The translations under genes were made by a program, and so were the position numbers. Below, piece after piece: positions 1-12,118 of a stretch of 64,000 bases of DNA. This stretch comes from Holacanthus passer (taxonomy: Eukaryota; Chordata; Actinopteri; Pomacanthidae). The DNA is taken from positions 2,976,001-3,040,000 of the forward strand of contig JAFREQ010000038.1 of the NCBI GenBank assembly GCA_025331565.1. The letters run 5' to 3'. Position 1 is the stretch's first letter, and each line of letters starts with the position of its first letter. Below the pieces are notes generated by a model. That model ran no database searches and had not been told where the DNA came from. It worked only from the letters and a program-made list of their open reading frames with translations.

Positions 1-270
1 TCCTACAGAAAGGTATGACTCACCGAGGTTTCCATGCTGCCTATTGTTTTGCGTGGGAGGGGCAGCGAATAATGACAGGCGCTTTGACTGAACGACACAC
101 GTATGAATCAGCTGCTGTATTTTCAGGCGAGAGTGACATTAATAGCAACGGAGCAGATGAGAGAAAGCTATGATTAGTGCATCAACAGGTGTATGTTGTG
201 ATATGTCCTGTTGGTGAGCAGGATACACAGACTCACACAGTTTACAGTTGAGATTGATATTATTTCTGCT

Positions 271-290
271 TGTGTGTGTGTGTGTGTGTA
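271..290. repeat. GT dinucleotide microsatellite
   Basis: A run of about ten GT units. Similar short GT tracts lie at 1192-1227 (interrupted, running into GA), 1384-1412 and 7077-7101. All are in the presumed lrrc75a intron. Confidence 0.9.
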
Positions 291-708
291 AGGATCCGGT
301 GGCATCACACACCCCTTTCAAGCACCCATTTGGCCAAACAGACAGATTAAATTGGCAACAGAGACAGTAGCATGAAAATAATTGGCCTGTTTGCATTTTC
401 ATTCTTTTCATGATGCTTGGATTGTGGCTTCTGAATACAGACTAGTTATTTCAGTCGGCTGCAGTTTCTGTAGTTTGTTCAAGTGTGACAACACTTGGGT
501 CGACATGAGGTGATGTAATGACAAGGTCAACTACTGTCACAAGTTCTTTCAGGTTATCTGGTTTGTCACTGAACTATCAGATGGATTTGAGTTTTAGAAA
601 TCTGACATTGGCCAAAAAATAAATGCCAGACTTGGATTAGATTGACCCACTGTGATCAGAGAGGAACACTTCTCATATCTGGGGTGGACGACACAAAAGT
701 TTATTAAT

Positions 709-1030
709 TATTGTTATATCTTGTTTGTTTATCACATCAAAGTGTACAAAGTGCATCAGAGTGTGAAAAGTTGTGGTTTTACACAGACTTACATACAGGA
801 ACTATTTCTTGGCTGAATAAAATTTAGAGGCGCTGGTAGCTGGATTATTCACAGACAGGGCCAGAATAATGATCTTCCCCTCTGCTTCCAGTCTTTATGC
901 TTAGCAAGGCTTACTGGCTGCTGGCTACATAGTTAGTGCACAGACGTGAGAGTGGTATCAATCTTTTCAGCTCATTCTTGGTAAGAAAGGAAATAACCTT
1001 TCTCTCAAAATGTCAAACTGTTCCCTTAAA
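709..1030. repeat. Dispersed percomorph-type repeat, degenerate copy
   Basis: The segment contains wording I recognise from a dispersed repeat of percomorph genomes: 'gtggttttac', 'aactatttcttggc', 'cttccagtctttatgctta' and 'gagagtggtatcaatctt', in the usual order. Related degenerate pieces occur at 2600-2820, 6130-6210, 33370-33500, 34825-34990 and 63060-63250. The name of the family is not known to me, and boundaries are approximate. Confidence 0.6.
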
Positions 1031-2599
1031 TGGCCGATGATAATTGGCATTTGAAATCTGTGGAAATACAGCACATTCATCACATTGGCAATATTTCCAG
1101 AAAAAATAAAAATGCAACATTTTAATATTAATATTCATTGCCTTAAAAAATGACCCTGGTGCCAAAACATCCTAAGCAGCAGAGATAATTTCTGTGTGTG
1201 TGTTTGTGTGTGTGTGTGAGAGAGAGTCAGAGAAGCACACAATGTGTCTTTCCTCATAGCGTGATAAGGATTTGAGGTGCTATGCAAATAGATCAACATA
1301 GAACGAAATGAATCTTCCAGCTCGCACTAATCTGAACCCAAACACAAGACGCTTTACGAATCAGCAATTAATGTATTCCTGACAGTGTGTGTGTGTGTGT
1401 GTGTGTGTGTGTATTTGGTGAGAAAGTCTGCAGTGGTAAAAAGTGAAAAATTGTGGAACACATTGAAACAATACCAAACAAAAGAGGCCCTCCAGAAAAG
1501 CATACATTATTAACAGTGGGCCTTCATGAAATATACATGACAAGCACAAAATACAAAAGCACAGTCTACTTCCTTGACCTGTAAGGGGCTTGTGTGTTGA
1601 ATGCGTACTTGCGCACACACACGCCATTTATGCTACGAGGAAAACAGTATGGGCTCTTCTTTCATTAGTGAGCACCACCCACACTAATTAGTGCCGGTCA
1701 ACATCAAAGTGGCGGTCTGAACCCAGCTGAACGTGAACAAAGACGGAGCTGGAGACAGACATGGCAAACATAAGTGCAGGCTCTTAGTTAAGTTATCTCG
1801 ACCGTGGCAGGAGGACCCATATGGAAAGCTAATATTGACATTTATCAAAGATTGCACATGATGGTGGTTCTTTAATCATAATTCTTATTATTATTATCAT
1901 TATTATATGTTGTTATATTCAAGGTCTGTGCAGAGAAATTGCTCCAGGTTGTACAGTTTTAAACGTAGATGTCACTGACCAAATTATTAAGAGTTGCTGT
2001 CAATTATACTGGCTGGTTAGACCTAGTCTCAGGTTGACATTTTAATATATATTGTAAGATGAAAAGCACAGTTGGAACATTAATTCCATTCAGCTGTTCC
2101 AGGTCCAGGGTGCTGGTATTGTGCACGTTGGAATCACTGACATAGCTTACGGGGACACTTTGATAACTAGGTCATCATTAATGGTGTTAGTTCCACCTGT
2201 TGTTTTCCTCATATGACAAATGAAAAAGATATACAGTGTCTGCTTCTCTGGCCTGGAGGTGGCATCATAGGAATAAAAAGCTTTGGAAGGCTCTGAGTCT
2301 AACCCCAAATTTGTTTAGTGGTTTAAAACTTCATTATACAAAGTGCAATAATGGACCTTGAACTGCATTCAGGCAATGTCTGTCCCAAACAGTATGGGAA
2401 GAACAGTGAAACCTTCTGTTACTCAGATAAACTTACACATTTTCCTAGATGGTATTAGTAGTCTTGTCGTCACACCAGATAAATAGCTAAACTCTGTTAT
2501 TGTTTTACTTACAATACGTATTTGTAGATGTTCCTTAACAAGCGGCCAGACACAAATGTATAAATGTAGTGTACAGCTATAGTAAAATTAGAAATCCAC

Positions 2600-2820
2600 G
2601 TACTAGCCCCTGTACAGCTCGCTAATTTAAATGTTATTTCTCATATCTAACCAGTGGACACTCCAGGAAATCACTGCCAAGAAATAGTTTTTGGACATAA
2701 TTTCCTGTAAAACCACAAATGGTCATTTTTACACAGTATCACAGTTAGTTTACGAACATGGGAGCAGCATCGGTCTTCTCACCTCACTATTGGCAAAATG
2801 TAAAACTATTCCTTTCATGG
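2600..2820. repeat. Dispersed percomorph-type repeat, degenerate copy
   Basis: Shares the segments 'ccaagaaatag', 'cctgtaaaaccacaa' and 'tcatttttacac' with the copy at 709-1030, in the opposite orientation. Boundaries are approximate. Confidence 0.55.
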
Positions 2821-5800
2821 GCCACGAAAAATTCCTGATATTTATGACTTGGAATTAAGACTAGGAGGCTAAGATGATTATTTTTTCCAACTTGGTTCCT
2901 CATAATTTTGGTCTGAAGGATATGACGCAAGTCTGATAATAGTCTGCGCTTAAACCTAGTGGAGGCAATTTTTTTTTACATGTGGCAGTCATGTGGCTTC
3001 ATCAATAACATGGCTCTGACATTTTTGCTGTAGTTTGAACATTATGTCAGTGTCTCACCATCGTAGTACTGGAACAAAGTTAAATGTAACTGTATGAAAA
3101 TTCACTTGAAAGACTTTAAATTAGGTTGGTGGTTACATAGACACACCACACAGATACACACCAGTGCTGTACATACACTACTATGATGACTGCTGGTGTG
3201 TTGTATGACAGGCAGTTTGTGAATGTTGGTGGGTGACAGTCTGTGCATGTACTGTATGTATGCCTTAACAGCAGATAATGTATGTGTCCTAGACTATTTC
3301 CTTCCTTCCCAAAGTCTATCTTTCTTATATTAGCTACTGATGGAACACACTGTACAGACTGTGCAGACTGCAGGCGGCACTCACACCACTGTGTTTCAAG
3401 GTGCAGCCAAACCAAAGCTGAATCAATCAATCAAACAGCACCATGGTGAGACGCTGCCCTTCAAGTGCCAATAAGACCAAAGAAAAAAGGAAAAGGAGGA
3501 TGTGCAATTAACAGTACAATGTATGTAAGAAGTTAACACAGCCAGAGGGAAGATCAGCAGTACTGAGCTGAATTTAATTCTGTTAACCACTGAGAATCGT
3601 GTGGAGGGACCTTCGGGAGATTCATTCTTACCTGTGTGAATGTGTAAGTGTGAATTATTTAAGAAAAATTGAGGCATTAACACCAGTTTTCTTGTACTTT
3701 TCTTAAATTTTTTCTTAGGCACAAATGATGAGTGGTTCAGACGTGTTGTACTGGTCATGTACAGACTGTTTGTTTTTTATTTCCCATCTGACGTGAAATC
3801 ATAATGCTGGATTTAAATTCTGATAAACTTTATTCAAAAGTAATATTCTTTTCACTAGATCATCATCAGCATGACTTTCCAACTTAATGAGGTTTTTTTT
3901 TTTTCCACTGGCAAATTTTGGCACAGAAACTTCTAAATTCAGTAGTTGTTAAGAAAATTCTAACAACTATCTGCACCACTAAGGAAAAGTGGTGCAGACA
4001 GAAAAATCTCTGCCATCTGCTTCAGGGTCTTTGTGCAGGACGCTTTCTAGTATCATGCTCTTACATCCACAGCATAACATCACCTACTGTAGGCTATATT
4101 ATTTTCCATGTAATATCCCTGTTCCTGGCCAGTACAAATTTACAGACATGCAAAAAAACAATGAGACAGGTTCAGGATAAGAATATGAAAACGCTCTTGC
4201 ATGAGCTCCAATGGCTTTCAACAACAGCAATTGACAAATGGCAGCGTCAGTCTTAAAATATTGATGGTAACCACAACACAAGAGCCTCTCATTATCTGAC
4301 AAAACACTGGTCACATACCATAAGAGGAGTTAAAAATCCCACGCAGCTGTTGACAGCAAACCTAATTCTTTCAGAGACTGTTGAGGGAAACACTGAGGTT
4401 AAACTTTGAGGCTTCCACAGACGCTGTTGGTCATAGTTTAGCGATCAGCTTCGAGGCAGCCCAGCAGGAAGTGGTGAAGGGCTTTGGTTTCAAGTTAACT
4501 GAAGGGCGGTGATTAACAAGGTGGCCTCCCCATTAGCTCTTAACAGAGCTGCTGCTTGATTAATCAATGTCTGTTTAGTCCGAGCCCTCCGGCCGTCACC
4601 ATGGCTTCCGGGCAATGTGGAGAAGAACCTGGTAACCAGCGCAGAGTGACTCTCCTGTCTTTCACAAACAAGCTCTATCCTTCATTTCTACTCTCTTGTT
4701 CTTCTGTGTCATTACCTTTATTTCTTTTATTATATTGCTTTGTCTTCTAATGCCTCTACAGCCACTCACCATCTCTTCCTCTCTATCTTCTTCAGTGTCT
4801 AGCAGTTTAGCAGTGATGGTGTTTTTTTCCTCTCTGCTCTCTTTATCCTCAGTAATTGTCTTTATCCAATTCATCGTGCGATCTGTCCGTCGTGTACTGT
4901 TCAACCAGAGCACAAAGCCTCCAGAATATGAAATGCGGCTGATGGTTATGTCACCGGAGCTTTTCCAATTTAGTTTTCATGACCCAATACGAAAACCTGT
5001 TGTTTTCATCCTTCTAAATTCATCCTCCAACCTCCTTTGGCCTCCTACTCTCTGCTAAAAAAAAAATGAATTAATGATCCACATTCATCCTCCTTGAAAC
5101 ACCTTAGTATCTCTTCAAACTTTTATCCAGTTGGACTGCATCATGCTTGTCAACGTCTCCTTTCCTCTAATCCCCAGCTCCACAAACAGAAGCAAGGAAA
5201 AATCCTTCAGAGGTCAAAGGAGCTTGACCTCAACCCGTCACCCACTGGATCAAAGCTAAGCCATGTGGGCTGCTATTTACACTGTACACACAATACCTTC
5301 TCTTGATTGATACTACAGCACAAACGCCACTGTGAATTTCATCATATGAAGAATGGATGCACTGATGAGACAAGGAAATATGTTAAGTTTGTAAATCGTA
5401 TCAAGTCGCTGAATGACAAGAGACGTACTCCACTAAGTGCTGTATAAAGGCTTTTTAATTCACCACAAATCTCAGAGCAGCTGTATCTGGTGCCACAATG
5501 GAGGTCCAATGGAGAATGGCTGTTTGCAAATAAGGTCCAAATATGCAAGGCAAGATGAAGAGAGATACTCGAAACACTCAGCGGTCTGATGATTTAAGCT
5601 GTTCTCTTCAGATTCCAGTAGAATAGAAGTGCTTTTAAGAGCAGTGGCTCATTCTGTCAGCTGGGAAATGTCTATCAACATGGGCTATCACATGTAGTTA
5701 ATAGCAATGTTGCTCTTTCTGTCGAGTGGAAAAAACTTGACAAAATGGGATGTCTTATTTTTAAGCGCATTTATACTACTGGTGTCTGTACTGATTATAG

Positions 5801-6129
5801 ATGAATATCCAATCTCGGTACTCAGTCGCGAATGAAATGGATCTCTGGTATTGAGTGTTGAAATTTCTAACCACAAGTGTAATATTCTACTCCTTCTTTA
5901 ATTAGGTAGTTCCAGATTTAATTGAAAGATTTTGTCAGTTTTAGACTGTTATTTTAATTAAGTTCAACGCCTGAGCATTTAAATGTATTTTTTATAAAAA
6001 AGAACAGGATATATTTCTCAAATTACCATATCAAACAGTGTATTATTTGCTATTGGTGTCAAAACTCAGTGATCGTATCAGCAGTAGTTTAGAAAGACTT
6101 ATACCTATACCATATGCTCTCTGTGCATT

Positions 6130-6210
6130 ATGTAGGGAGCCAGAGCCAATTAGCATAGCTTAGCATAAAGACTAGAAGCAGGGGGAAACAGCTAGCATGG
6201 CTGTGTTCAA
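6130..6210. repeat. Dispersed percomorph-type repeat, short piece
   Basis: Contains 'cttagcataaagactagaag' followed by 'agggggaaacagctagc', the most recognisable core of the repeat also present at 709-1030. The rest of the copy is missing or too diverged to trace. Confidence 0.6.
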
Positions 6211-7857
6211 AAATACACCAACTAACAATTTGTGCAGCATTTTTGGCTATAGTACAGGTTGCCAGAGGATTGATTAGTGCTGATATTAGTACACAGTAGG
6301 TCTCTGTACAGGCACAATGTACCAAAAAAAGAATCCAAATTTTTTAGATGCCAAGGTTACATTTAACTGTGCATTTACTGGACTATATTTCACTGTGTAG
6401 TTAGGAACGGCTTCAGAACGAAATATAGTCATTGAAATGCAATTTGAAACTATGGTTTTATGTACCTGAGGCAGTATCTTCAAACTGATATTTTTTTCTG
6501 ATCAAAAGTAAAAAATCCCCAAGATATTAATTCCAAAATCATCTAAAGCAGACAAGCAGCAAATCGTCACACTTGAGAAGCTGAAACCAACGTGTTTGGC
6601 ATTTACACCTAAGAGACTGCAACTGTCAAACTTGTCAATTTTCTGTTGATTGACTAAATGACTAATTGTCTGTTTTTTCAGCGCTATGAACAGATTGCTT
6701 TTTTTCAGGCAGATTGAGCCCAGTTTTAACCTCGAAGTATGCTGCCCTAGAAACCACAGAATCAGTGCTGACTGGGAAGGACCTGCTCTACCCGCTCTGC
6801 TGTTGTTGCGTCTTCACTTTCAGACTGGGAACTGTGACTCTGCTCCTGTGGGGTATCACAGCTTAATCAAGCAGTGACAGAGATGGTAATCCCCCCTCCT
6901 TAACAATGATGGATGGAGAGGTGTCCTTCATCTTTTAAGCCCATTTGCTTTTCTCCACTGTTTGCCATTGATTCAAGGATTAAAAATCTAAATGGGTGTG
7001 ATCAGAAAACTGTAAATAGTAACAAAGAGGAGCTGATGGGGATCTCCAAAGCCCAGACGATAAAATGTGAAAGCAGTGTGTGTGTGTGTGTGTGTGTGTG
7101 AGTATAAGCTGGAGGCTGTGTTCCCTGAGGTTGAGTCATAGGGGATAAACAGTGAACACTGGCAGCATATGGATTGTGCTCAGTGCTGTCTATAGGGATG
7201 AGAGCTTATAAATCTGTTTCTCCCTTCACTATCTTCTCTCCATTTCCTTCTCATCTCTGTGATGAACATCTATTCAGATTGACTTTTCATAATTTCACCT
7301 CTTTCTTTACAGCTCTCCAAATCCTCCAATTCAACTGGTGGCATTTTCCCTTTCTCGCTTCTCCTTTGTTTCTCACCACACCAGATTCTTTCAGTCTGCT
7401 GCTGGGCTTTTCCTCCTCTCTGTATCAAAAACAACAGCAGCAGGAGCAGCAGCCAGCCAAGCGCTGCAAATGTCTTGAAAGGCAGAGAGAGGCTATAAAT
7501 CGTGGCAGCCTCCACACTGTACCAGTGCAGCAGAGCCAGGCTGAGGACAACAGGTCCAGCCAGCCAGCCAGGCGGGCTTGTGTGCAGTCATACAGTCAGA
7601 GAGGTGCTCAATTCATCAGTAATGCAGGCAGTCAATCACTGAATCAGTGTAGTCAGTGTGTCAACAGTCAGTCGGTCTGAGTCTGGCTTCTGTTTCAGCA
7701 TCAGTGATGACATCAGCTGGGGAAGAACCAACATGCGTACCCAGAAACAGATGAAGATAGGAGTGGTAAAGAAAAGACAGCAAACCATTCAGGGATGTTG
7801 TTCTGTTGTACTACAAATGTGAACCTGTGACCCCTGAGATGTTTACTCACTCTCCAA

Positions 7858-7874
7858 CACACACACACACACAC
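7858..7874. repeat. CA/GT repeat just inside the lrrc75a donor
   Basis: A short CA run on the plus strand, which is GU in the lrrc75a pre-mRNA. It begins about 20 nt downstream of the 5' splice site at 7893/7894. Confidence 0.85.
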
Positions 7875-7893
7875 TCATACACAGAGCAGCTAC

Positions 7894-8142
7894 CTGTCGG
7901 AGTGTCTTGAGCATCTCCGTGGCCTCGTCCTGCTTGCCCTGCTTGGCCATCAGCATCATCTCCTGGATCATGCCGATGCGGCGTTGGTAGGGCGGCGGTG
8001 TCCCACCACGGCTCAGCCGGTCCCCTGACTTCAGCATGAGGGAAGCCAAGATGTCGCCCCGCTCCTTGGTGGGCGTCCGCTTCCAGCTGTGCTGAGGGCT
8101 GGCTCCTCCAGGCTCCTGGCCTTTGGTCTGCTTGGCACCCAT
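7894..8142 (-). CDS. lrrc75a: Leucine-rich repeat-containing protein 75A, first coding exon (partial)
   Basis: The exon encodes 83 residues, starting MGAKQTKG and ending EMLKTLRQ, and stops in phase 0 at a GTAGCT donor (7893 downward). The segment TPPPYQRRIGMIQEMMLMAK and the MLKTLRQ end match the N-terminus I remember for LRRC75A (formerly FAM211A), which precedes the leucine-rich repeats. LRRC75B is the alternative; its N-terminus is shorter and less similar, so 75A is preferred. The start ATG has a CACC just before it. Glycine 2 with threonine 6 fits an N-myristoylation signal, so membrane attachment is possible (inference). A TTATTATCACAG acceptor at 8162-8166 lies 19 nt upstream of the ATG, implying a non-coding first exon. 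The leucine-rich repeats must be encoded beyond the left edge. The family's molecular function is not established to my knowledge. Confidence 0.75.
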
Positions 8143-8594
8143 GGTGCTGCGTTAACGTGAGCTGTGATAATAACAAGACTGGTTCCACCAAGCAATCATG
8201 CAGAGGCAGGTCTGATTAATGCTTGAGATACTTGCTTATTAAAGTGACTGCAGGCGATCACATCCTTCTAAAAGCCTGCAGGTTGAGGCTGAACTGTGAA
8301 GACAATCCCAGACTAATTCACTGCTCATGAAAATGTTCATCATCACTAAGTGTCACAGGAGTTAATGTTCCCAGAAGTGCAGAATAATTCTCCAAAACAT
8401 TAAGCAGTGGAGCTGCTAGTTTTCTGCTTTGGGGAACTTGTTAATCCCAGAGAGTGCAGCTCAGGTGGGGAACAGGTCTGAGGATGCTGCCTGCAGCATG
8501 GCCGCAAAACACGGACACAGCAAAGTGAGGATGCAGGATGTCCGTGGCCCGCTGCAGCCTCCTATCCCGAACACAACTTCAGCACAATATTTAC

Positions 8595-8990
8595 CTCCGA
8601 CAGCAGCTTCGTCCTCCTGCTCTGCCCTCCTCTAACACACAGCCCTCCGTCCTGGAGCAGAGGAGGAGGTGCTGCATGAAGCAGGGCATGGCAATGTTTA
8701 CGTCTCCTGAAGATCCCTGCTCCTGTCCTTCGGCAGCCGCTGGAAGTCAAGCTCGACCTGCAGCAAACACAGCGATCGTCCTTCTCCAAGGTTGATTCTC
8801 CATCCGCTCCGGAGCAGGAAGTGGCCGCCTCGGCGGGCTGCGGCTCGGCCGGCGGGCAGGACGGACAGACGAACTGGGGTGTTCCCTCGCCGGGACTGAA
8901 TTATGTATCGCACTCTCTGCTCAACTGTATGTGGACGCGCAGCGAGTGCGCGTGAGTCCTCCCTGCTCACATCAGCGATGGAGGGAGGGG
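8595..8990 (-). promoter_or_regulatory. Probable lrrc75a non-coding first exon and GC-rich promoter
   Basis: On the minus strand a strong donor, CGGAG followed by GTAAAT, lies at 8594/8595. It pairs with the acceptor at 8162-8166 just before the lrrc75a ATG, so a non-coding exon should end at 8595. The region around 8720-8960 is the most GC- and CpG-rich part of the left third of the window, as expected for a CpG-island promoter. No TATA box is obvious. The upstream limit is a guess. Several short open frames on both strands here follow from base composition and are not called as genes. Confidence 0.5.
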
Positions 8991-9656
8991 GGGTGCTGGA
9001 GGAGCACCGCTAAGTTTGCAGCCTCTGAGCTCCTCGATTATAAGATCCGGACGACTGATTCCCATTAGATTAACGAGTCAGTTTAATGTTGCTGCTCCTC
9101 TCCACACGTATCTGTATCTGGCCAGGATGACTCATACCTCTCTAACTCCTGCATGGTCTTCTAGTAAAATCGGCATATGGCTGAGCATCAATAGCGTGTT
9201 TTGTTTTGGGTTTTTTTTTTAAATCCTACAATTTAAACTGATCCATGCTGCTTGCTAGCATGTTGTGGCGGAAGGCAACATTAGCCAACCTTAAAAGTTA
9301 GCATCTTATTAAAATGCGCAGTATGGTGCAATGGTTTCTACTACACAGAAAACAAGACACAAACTTAAATGCATTAATTTAAAAAGGGTCTTGTTTTGTT
9401 ACACTTGCTATTTTTTATATCTTTTGCCTTGAAGAGAGCAAAGTACGTTATATCTTATTTAAGACGCTAAAATGAATAAGGATAAAGTAATGGATATATA
9501 TTGTCAAACCATATAAGGCAGTTCTACCTGACCATCAAGCGCAGGTGACATTTTAGAAGATAACATGGAAGTCAAGTTTATCATTATTCAAAGTGATCAC
9601 ATGGTTCATTCAATATTGATGTACATGTAATATCTATGGAGTGATGGACATGGCTG

Positions 9657-9672
9657 CACTGCCCTCTGGTGG
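9657..9672 (-). promoter_or_regulatory. CTCF-like binding motif
   Basis: Read on the minus strand the 16 bases are CCACCAGAGGGCAGTG. They fit every position of the vertebrate CTCF core consensus CCASYAGRKGGCRSYR. A chance match is possible; occupancy is not shown. Confidence 0.5.
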
Positions 9673-10347
9673 TGACTGAGTGGAGTTCATAAACCAATAA
9701 ATATAATGTGGCTGTAAGACACACAACAGCTATAATTGGTAGTATCAGTTGTACTCCATGTGGAGAGGAACAAGATATACTGCCCTTTGTTTCTGAAAAG
9801 CTTTTAATGTTGGAAATGAAAAGAAACAAACATCTGCCAGTTTAGATTAAAGCTCAGTCAACACCTGTATTGACGATGAGAGCTGCACACAGAAAATAAA
9901 AAAACAAGAAATGTCAAGATGTACTTTTCAAAAGGTATATTTATTTGTTTTGCCTTTAATTACATCTCTATTTACAGTAGTATTTCAACCATCGTAGTTG
10001 CTTCAAATCACTTATCAAAACAAAGATGTTAATTTTTTTCCTCACTTTACCTAGGCTCAAAACTTTTCTCGTCACAGAGCTTAAACAGTCAGCCTTAACG
10101 AAAGACATCCGGCATGTGCGTACAGGATGAAGACTTCATTCTGGTTTTTACAGAAAGCAGACTGCAGTAGATAGACATTTCACACGCACACACTTGTACA
10201 CACATACTCCGCTCCTGTTAGCCGCTACACTGGCAGCCAACAGCACGGATTAATTACTTAATGGTGTGCTGCACTTGTTATTCAAAGACAAGTAAGACCT
10301 GACCCTCACCTCCTTACCAGCACAGGAGGCATTCAATGTGTACAACT

Positions 10348-11422
10348 CACTGCTTATAGAAAGTATTCAGCCCCCCTTGACTTATTTTAGTTTGATCTCT
10401 TACAACATTAAATTACAGTGGATTAGAGTTTCTGAAACACTGACCTAGAGAATACAGTATGACTAATGTCGAAGAGGAACCAGATCTCATCAAATGGCAT
10501 TTAAATTAAGTATAAATATATAAATTATAATTACAAGTATTCACTCCCTTTATAATGTCACACGTAAATCATAATGAAATGATTTAAAATCAACTATAGC
10601 AGCAAACTGTTTTTATAAGTTGAATCAGTGTGTCACCAAGATGTGGCAATTGATTTTAGGGTTAAATAAATATGTATCTGGAAGGTTCAATGGTTGTTTT
10701 TCCTGGCAAGGTTGGCACCATGAAGACAAAAAAACCCTCCACACAAATCTGCGCCAGGTTTATCAGAAATTACCACTGAGGAAGGATACGAAAACATTTT
10801 TGAGACACAGAAAATTACTCAGAGTACAGCTATGTCAGCCATATGATCATTTTAAGAATATGGCACGGCTATAATGTCCATGTCCATGTAAGCAGGGCAC
10901 TCATGAGGGAGGCCCTCAGAGGGACCTACAGACTGCCCTGGATAAGCCTGTATGCTAATCCAAAGACCCCACATCAACATCCCATATAATGTTAATGTGG
11001 CATAAAGCCTGGTGGTGGCTACATCATGCTATTGGGATGTTCTTCTTCAGCAGGCCCTGGAATGCTACAAAACAATAACACTAATGTTTGGAAATGCAGG
11101 CGTTTGATCCAGAATAGCAGGACAGCTGCAGCCTGAGCAGTTTTACACTTAATAATGGAGAAGAACTGCGGTGTCCAGATGTACAAAGCTGACAGAGACC
11201 TCTCCACACAGACTGTAAAGGGATATAATTGCTGCCAAAAGATGCATCTATTAAATAATTCCATGAAGGTTTTATAATTTTACTTTAGATCATTTGTTGA
11301 GATTTGGTTTCATTTTGACATTAAAGAGTCTTTTCTTCAGTCAATCAGTGTCAAACAGACCCCAATTCCATCCACTGTGCTTCAATGTGATAAAACAGTA
11401 AAACATAAATACTTGTGCACTG
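10348..11422 (+). mobile_element. Decayed Tc1-like DNA transposon
   Basis: The left end (tgcttatagaaagtattcag followed by a C run, then a stretch with 'acattaaattacagtggatt') and the right end ('tccactgtgcttcaatg' with 'aaaacagtaaaacataaata') are diverged inverted repeats of a type I recognise from fish Tc1-like elements. Inside, 11005-11066 translates to KPGGGYIMLLGCSSSAGPGM, a diverged form of the conserved Tc1 transposase segment GGGSIMLWGCFSSAG. At 11160-11260 the wording around 'gtgtccagatgtacaaagctg' and 'taattgctgccaaaag' matches the transposase 3' end. The copy is about 1.07 kb, shorter than the usual 1.6-1.7 kb, and has no open transposase frame, so it is a relic with internal deletions. 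Confidence 0.75.
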
Positions 11423-12118
11423 TAACTAGCCTAGAATTCCAACTGACTTCCCTCCCATAGGTGGCCCACAGAGATGTGACATAACTGAACTGTGATAGGA
11501 TAGTATTAGAATTAAAAACATGACAGGAACATAAGGTCCAGGATAAAAGTCACGCGTCATGTTTTCTTAAATTCAAACAAGAACATCATTAAGGAAGGAA
11601 GAGTGTGTAACATAGTTTAAATAATGGCTTACTTGTAGCTTAGAAGTATCCAACTGAGGCCTCAGTATGAAGCTCAGCTGGAGTTGTTGCTCTTTTCATG
11701 AACTCAGAGCTCTGCAGGAAATACTCCCACTATAAATACAAACTGGTCAATATTTCAACTATTGGATGCACAACATGTCCAGCTCAGCTTGGCAACATTA
11801 ACTCCCACTAGACTGTGCATGTCTCTTCAAACACACCTTGGAGTGAAGACGCACAGGACTGCCGATCAGTTTTCTACCCTATGATTTAATCGATGACGTA
11901 TTGCTGTTGGGTGCACTCTGACAGGAAAAGGGCAAAGTGGGCCTGCATTTGGGTGATCTAGACAATGCTGTATTTTCCCTTTGCATAACCTGACTCACAC
12001 TAGTCTAATGCTGAAGGCTGAGGCAATGTTAGAAAGGGAGGACAATTCCAGACAACACAGACAGGACCAGGGCAGTCACGTGTCCGGGGCCTCATAGGTG
12101 GGAGGTGACTACTCGCAG

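Larger units (their letters stand above)
1..7893. other. Gene-free stretch, probably lrrc75a intron 1
   Basis: No coding exon could be supported on either strand. Because lrrc75a is read from the minus strand and its first coding exon ends at 7894 with a phase-0 donor, this is most simply its first intron, with the remaining exons beyond the left edge. I looked for the conserved segment that follows the exon-1 glutamine in this family and did not find it. Contents: GT microsatellites (271-290, 1192-1227, 1384-1412, 7077-7101), repeat fragments (709-1030, 2600-2820, 6130-6210), a pyrimidine-rich stretch (4640-4870) and AT-rich sequence. Open frames here, including a 168-codon one at 7174-7680, look like chance. 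Confidence 0.6.
9010..12118. other. Intergenic region between lrrc75a and poldip2
   Basis: No coding exon seen. It holds a CTCF-like motif (9657-9672), a decayed Tc1-like transposon (10348-11422) and possible polyadenylation signals for poldip2: an ATTAAA on the minus strand at 11885-11890, about 230 bp past the stop, or an AATAAA at 9940-9945 if the 3' UTR is long and runs through the transposon. The nearer one is favoured. Confidence 0.6.

Noticed and set aside
7174..7680. 168-codon plus-strand open frame rich in glutamine and serine
   Set aside because: No recognisable domain and no splice or conservation evidence; it lies in the presumed lrrc75a intron and its composition follows local CAG/CCAG and pyrimidine repeats.
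8429..8970. Several short open frames on both strands near the lrrc75a promoter
   Set aside because: Explained by GC-rich, stop-poor promoter sequence; none resembles a known protein.
9584..9829. Box C/D snoRNA near the lrrc75a promoter (the human LRRC75A antisense RNA hosts snoRNAs)
   Set aside because: TGATGG and CTGA are present, but spacing is too short and no terminal stem was seen.
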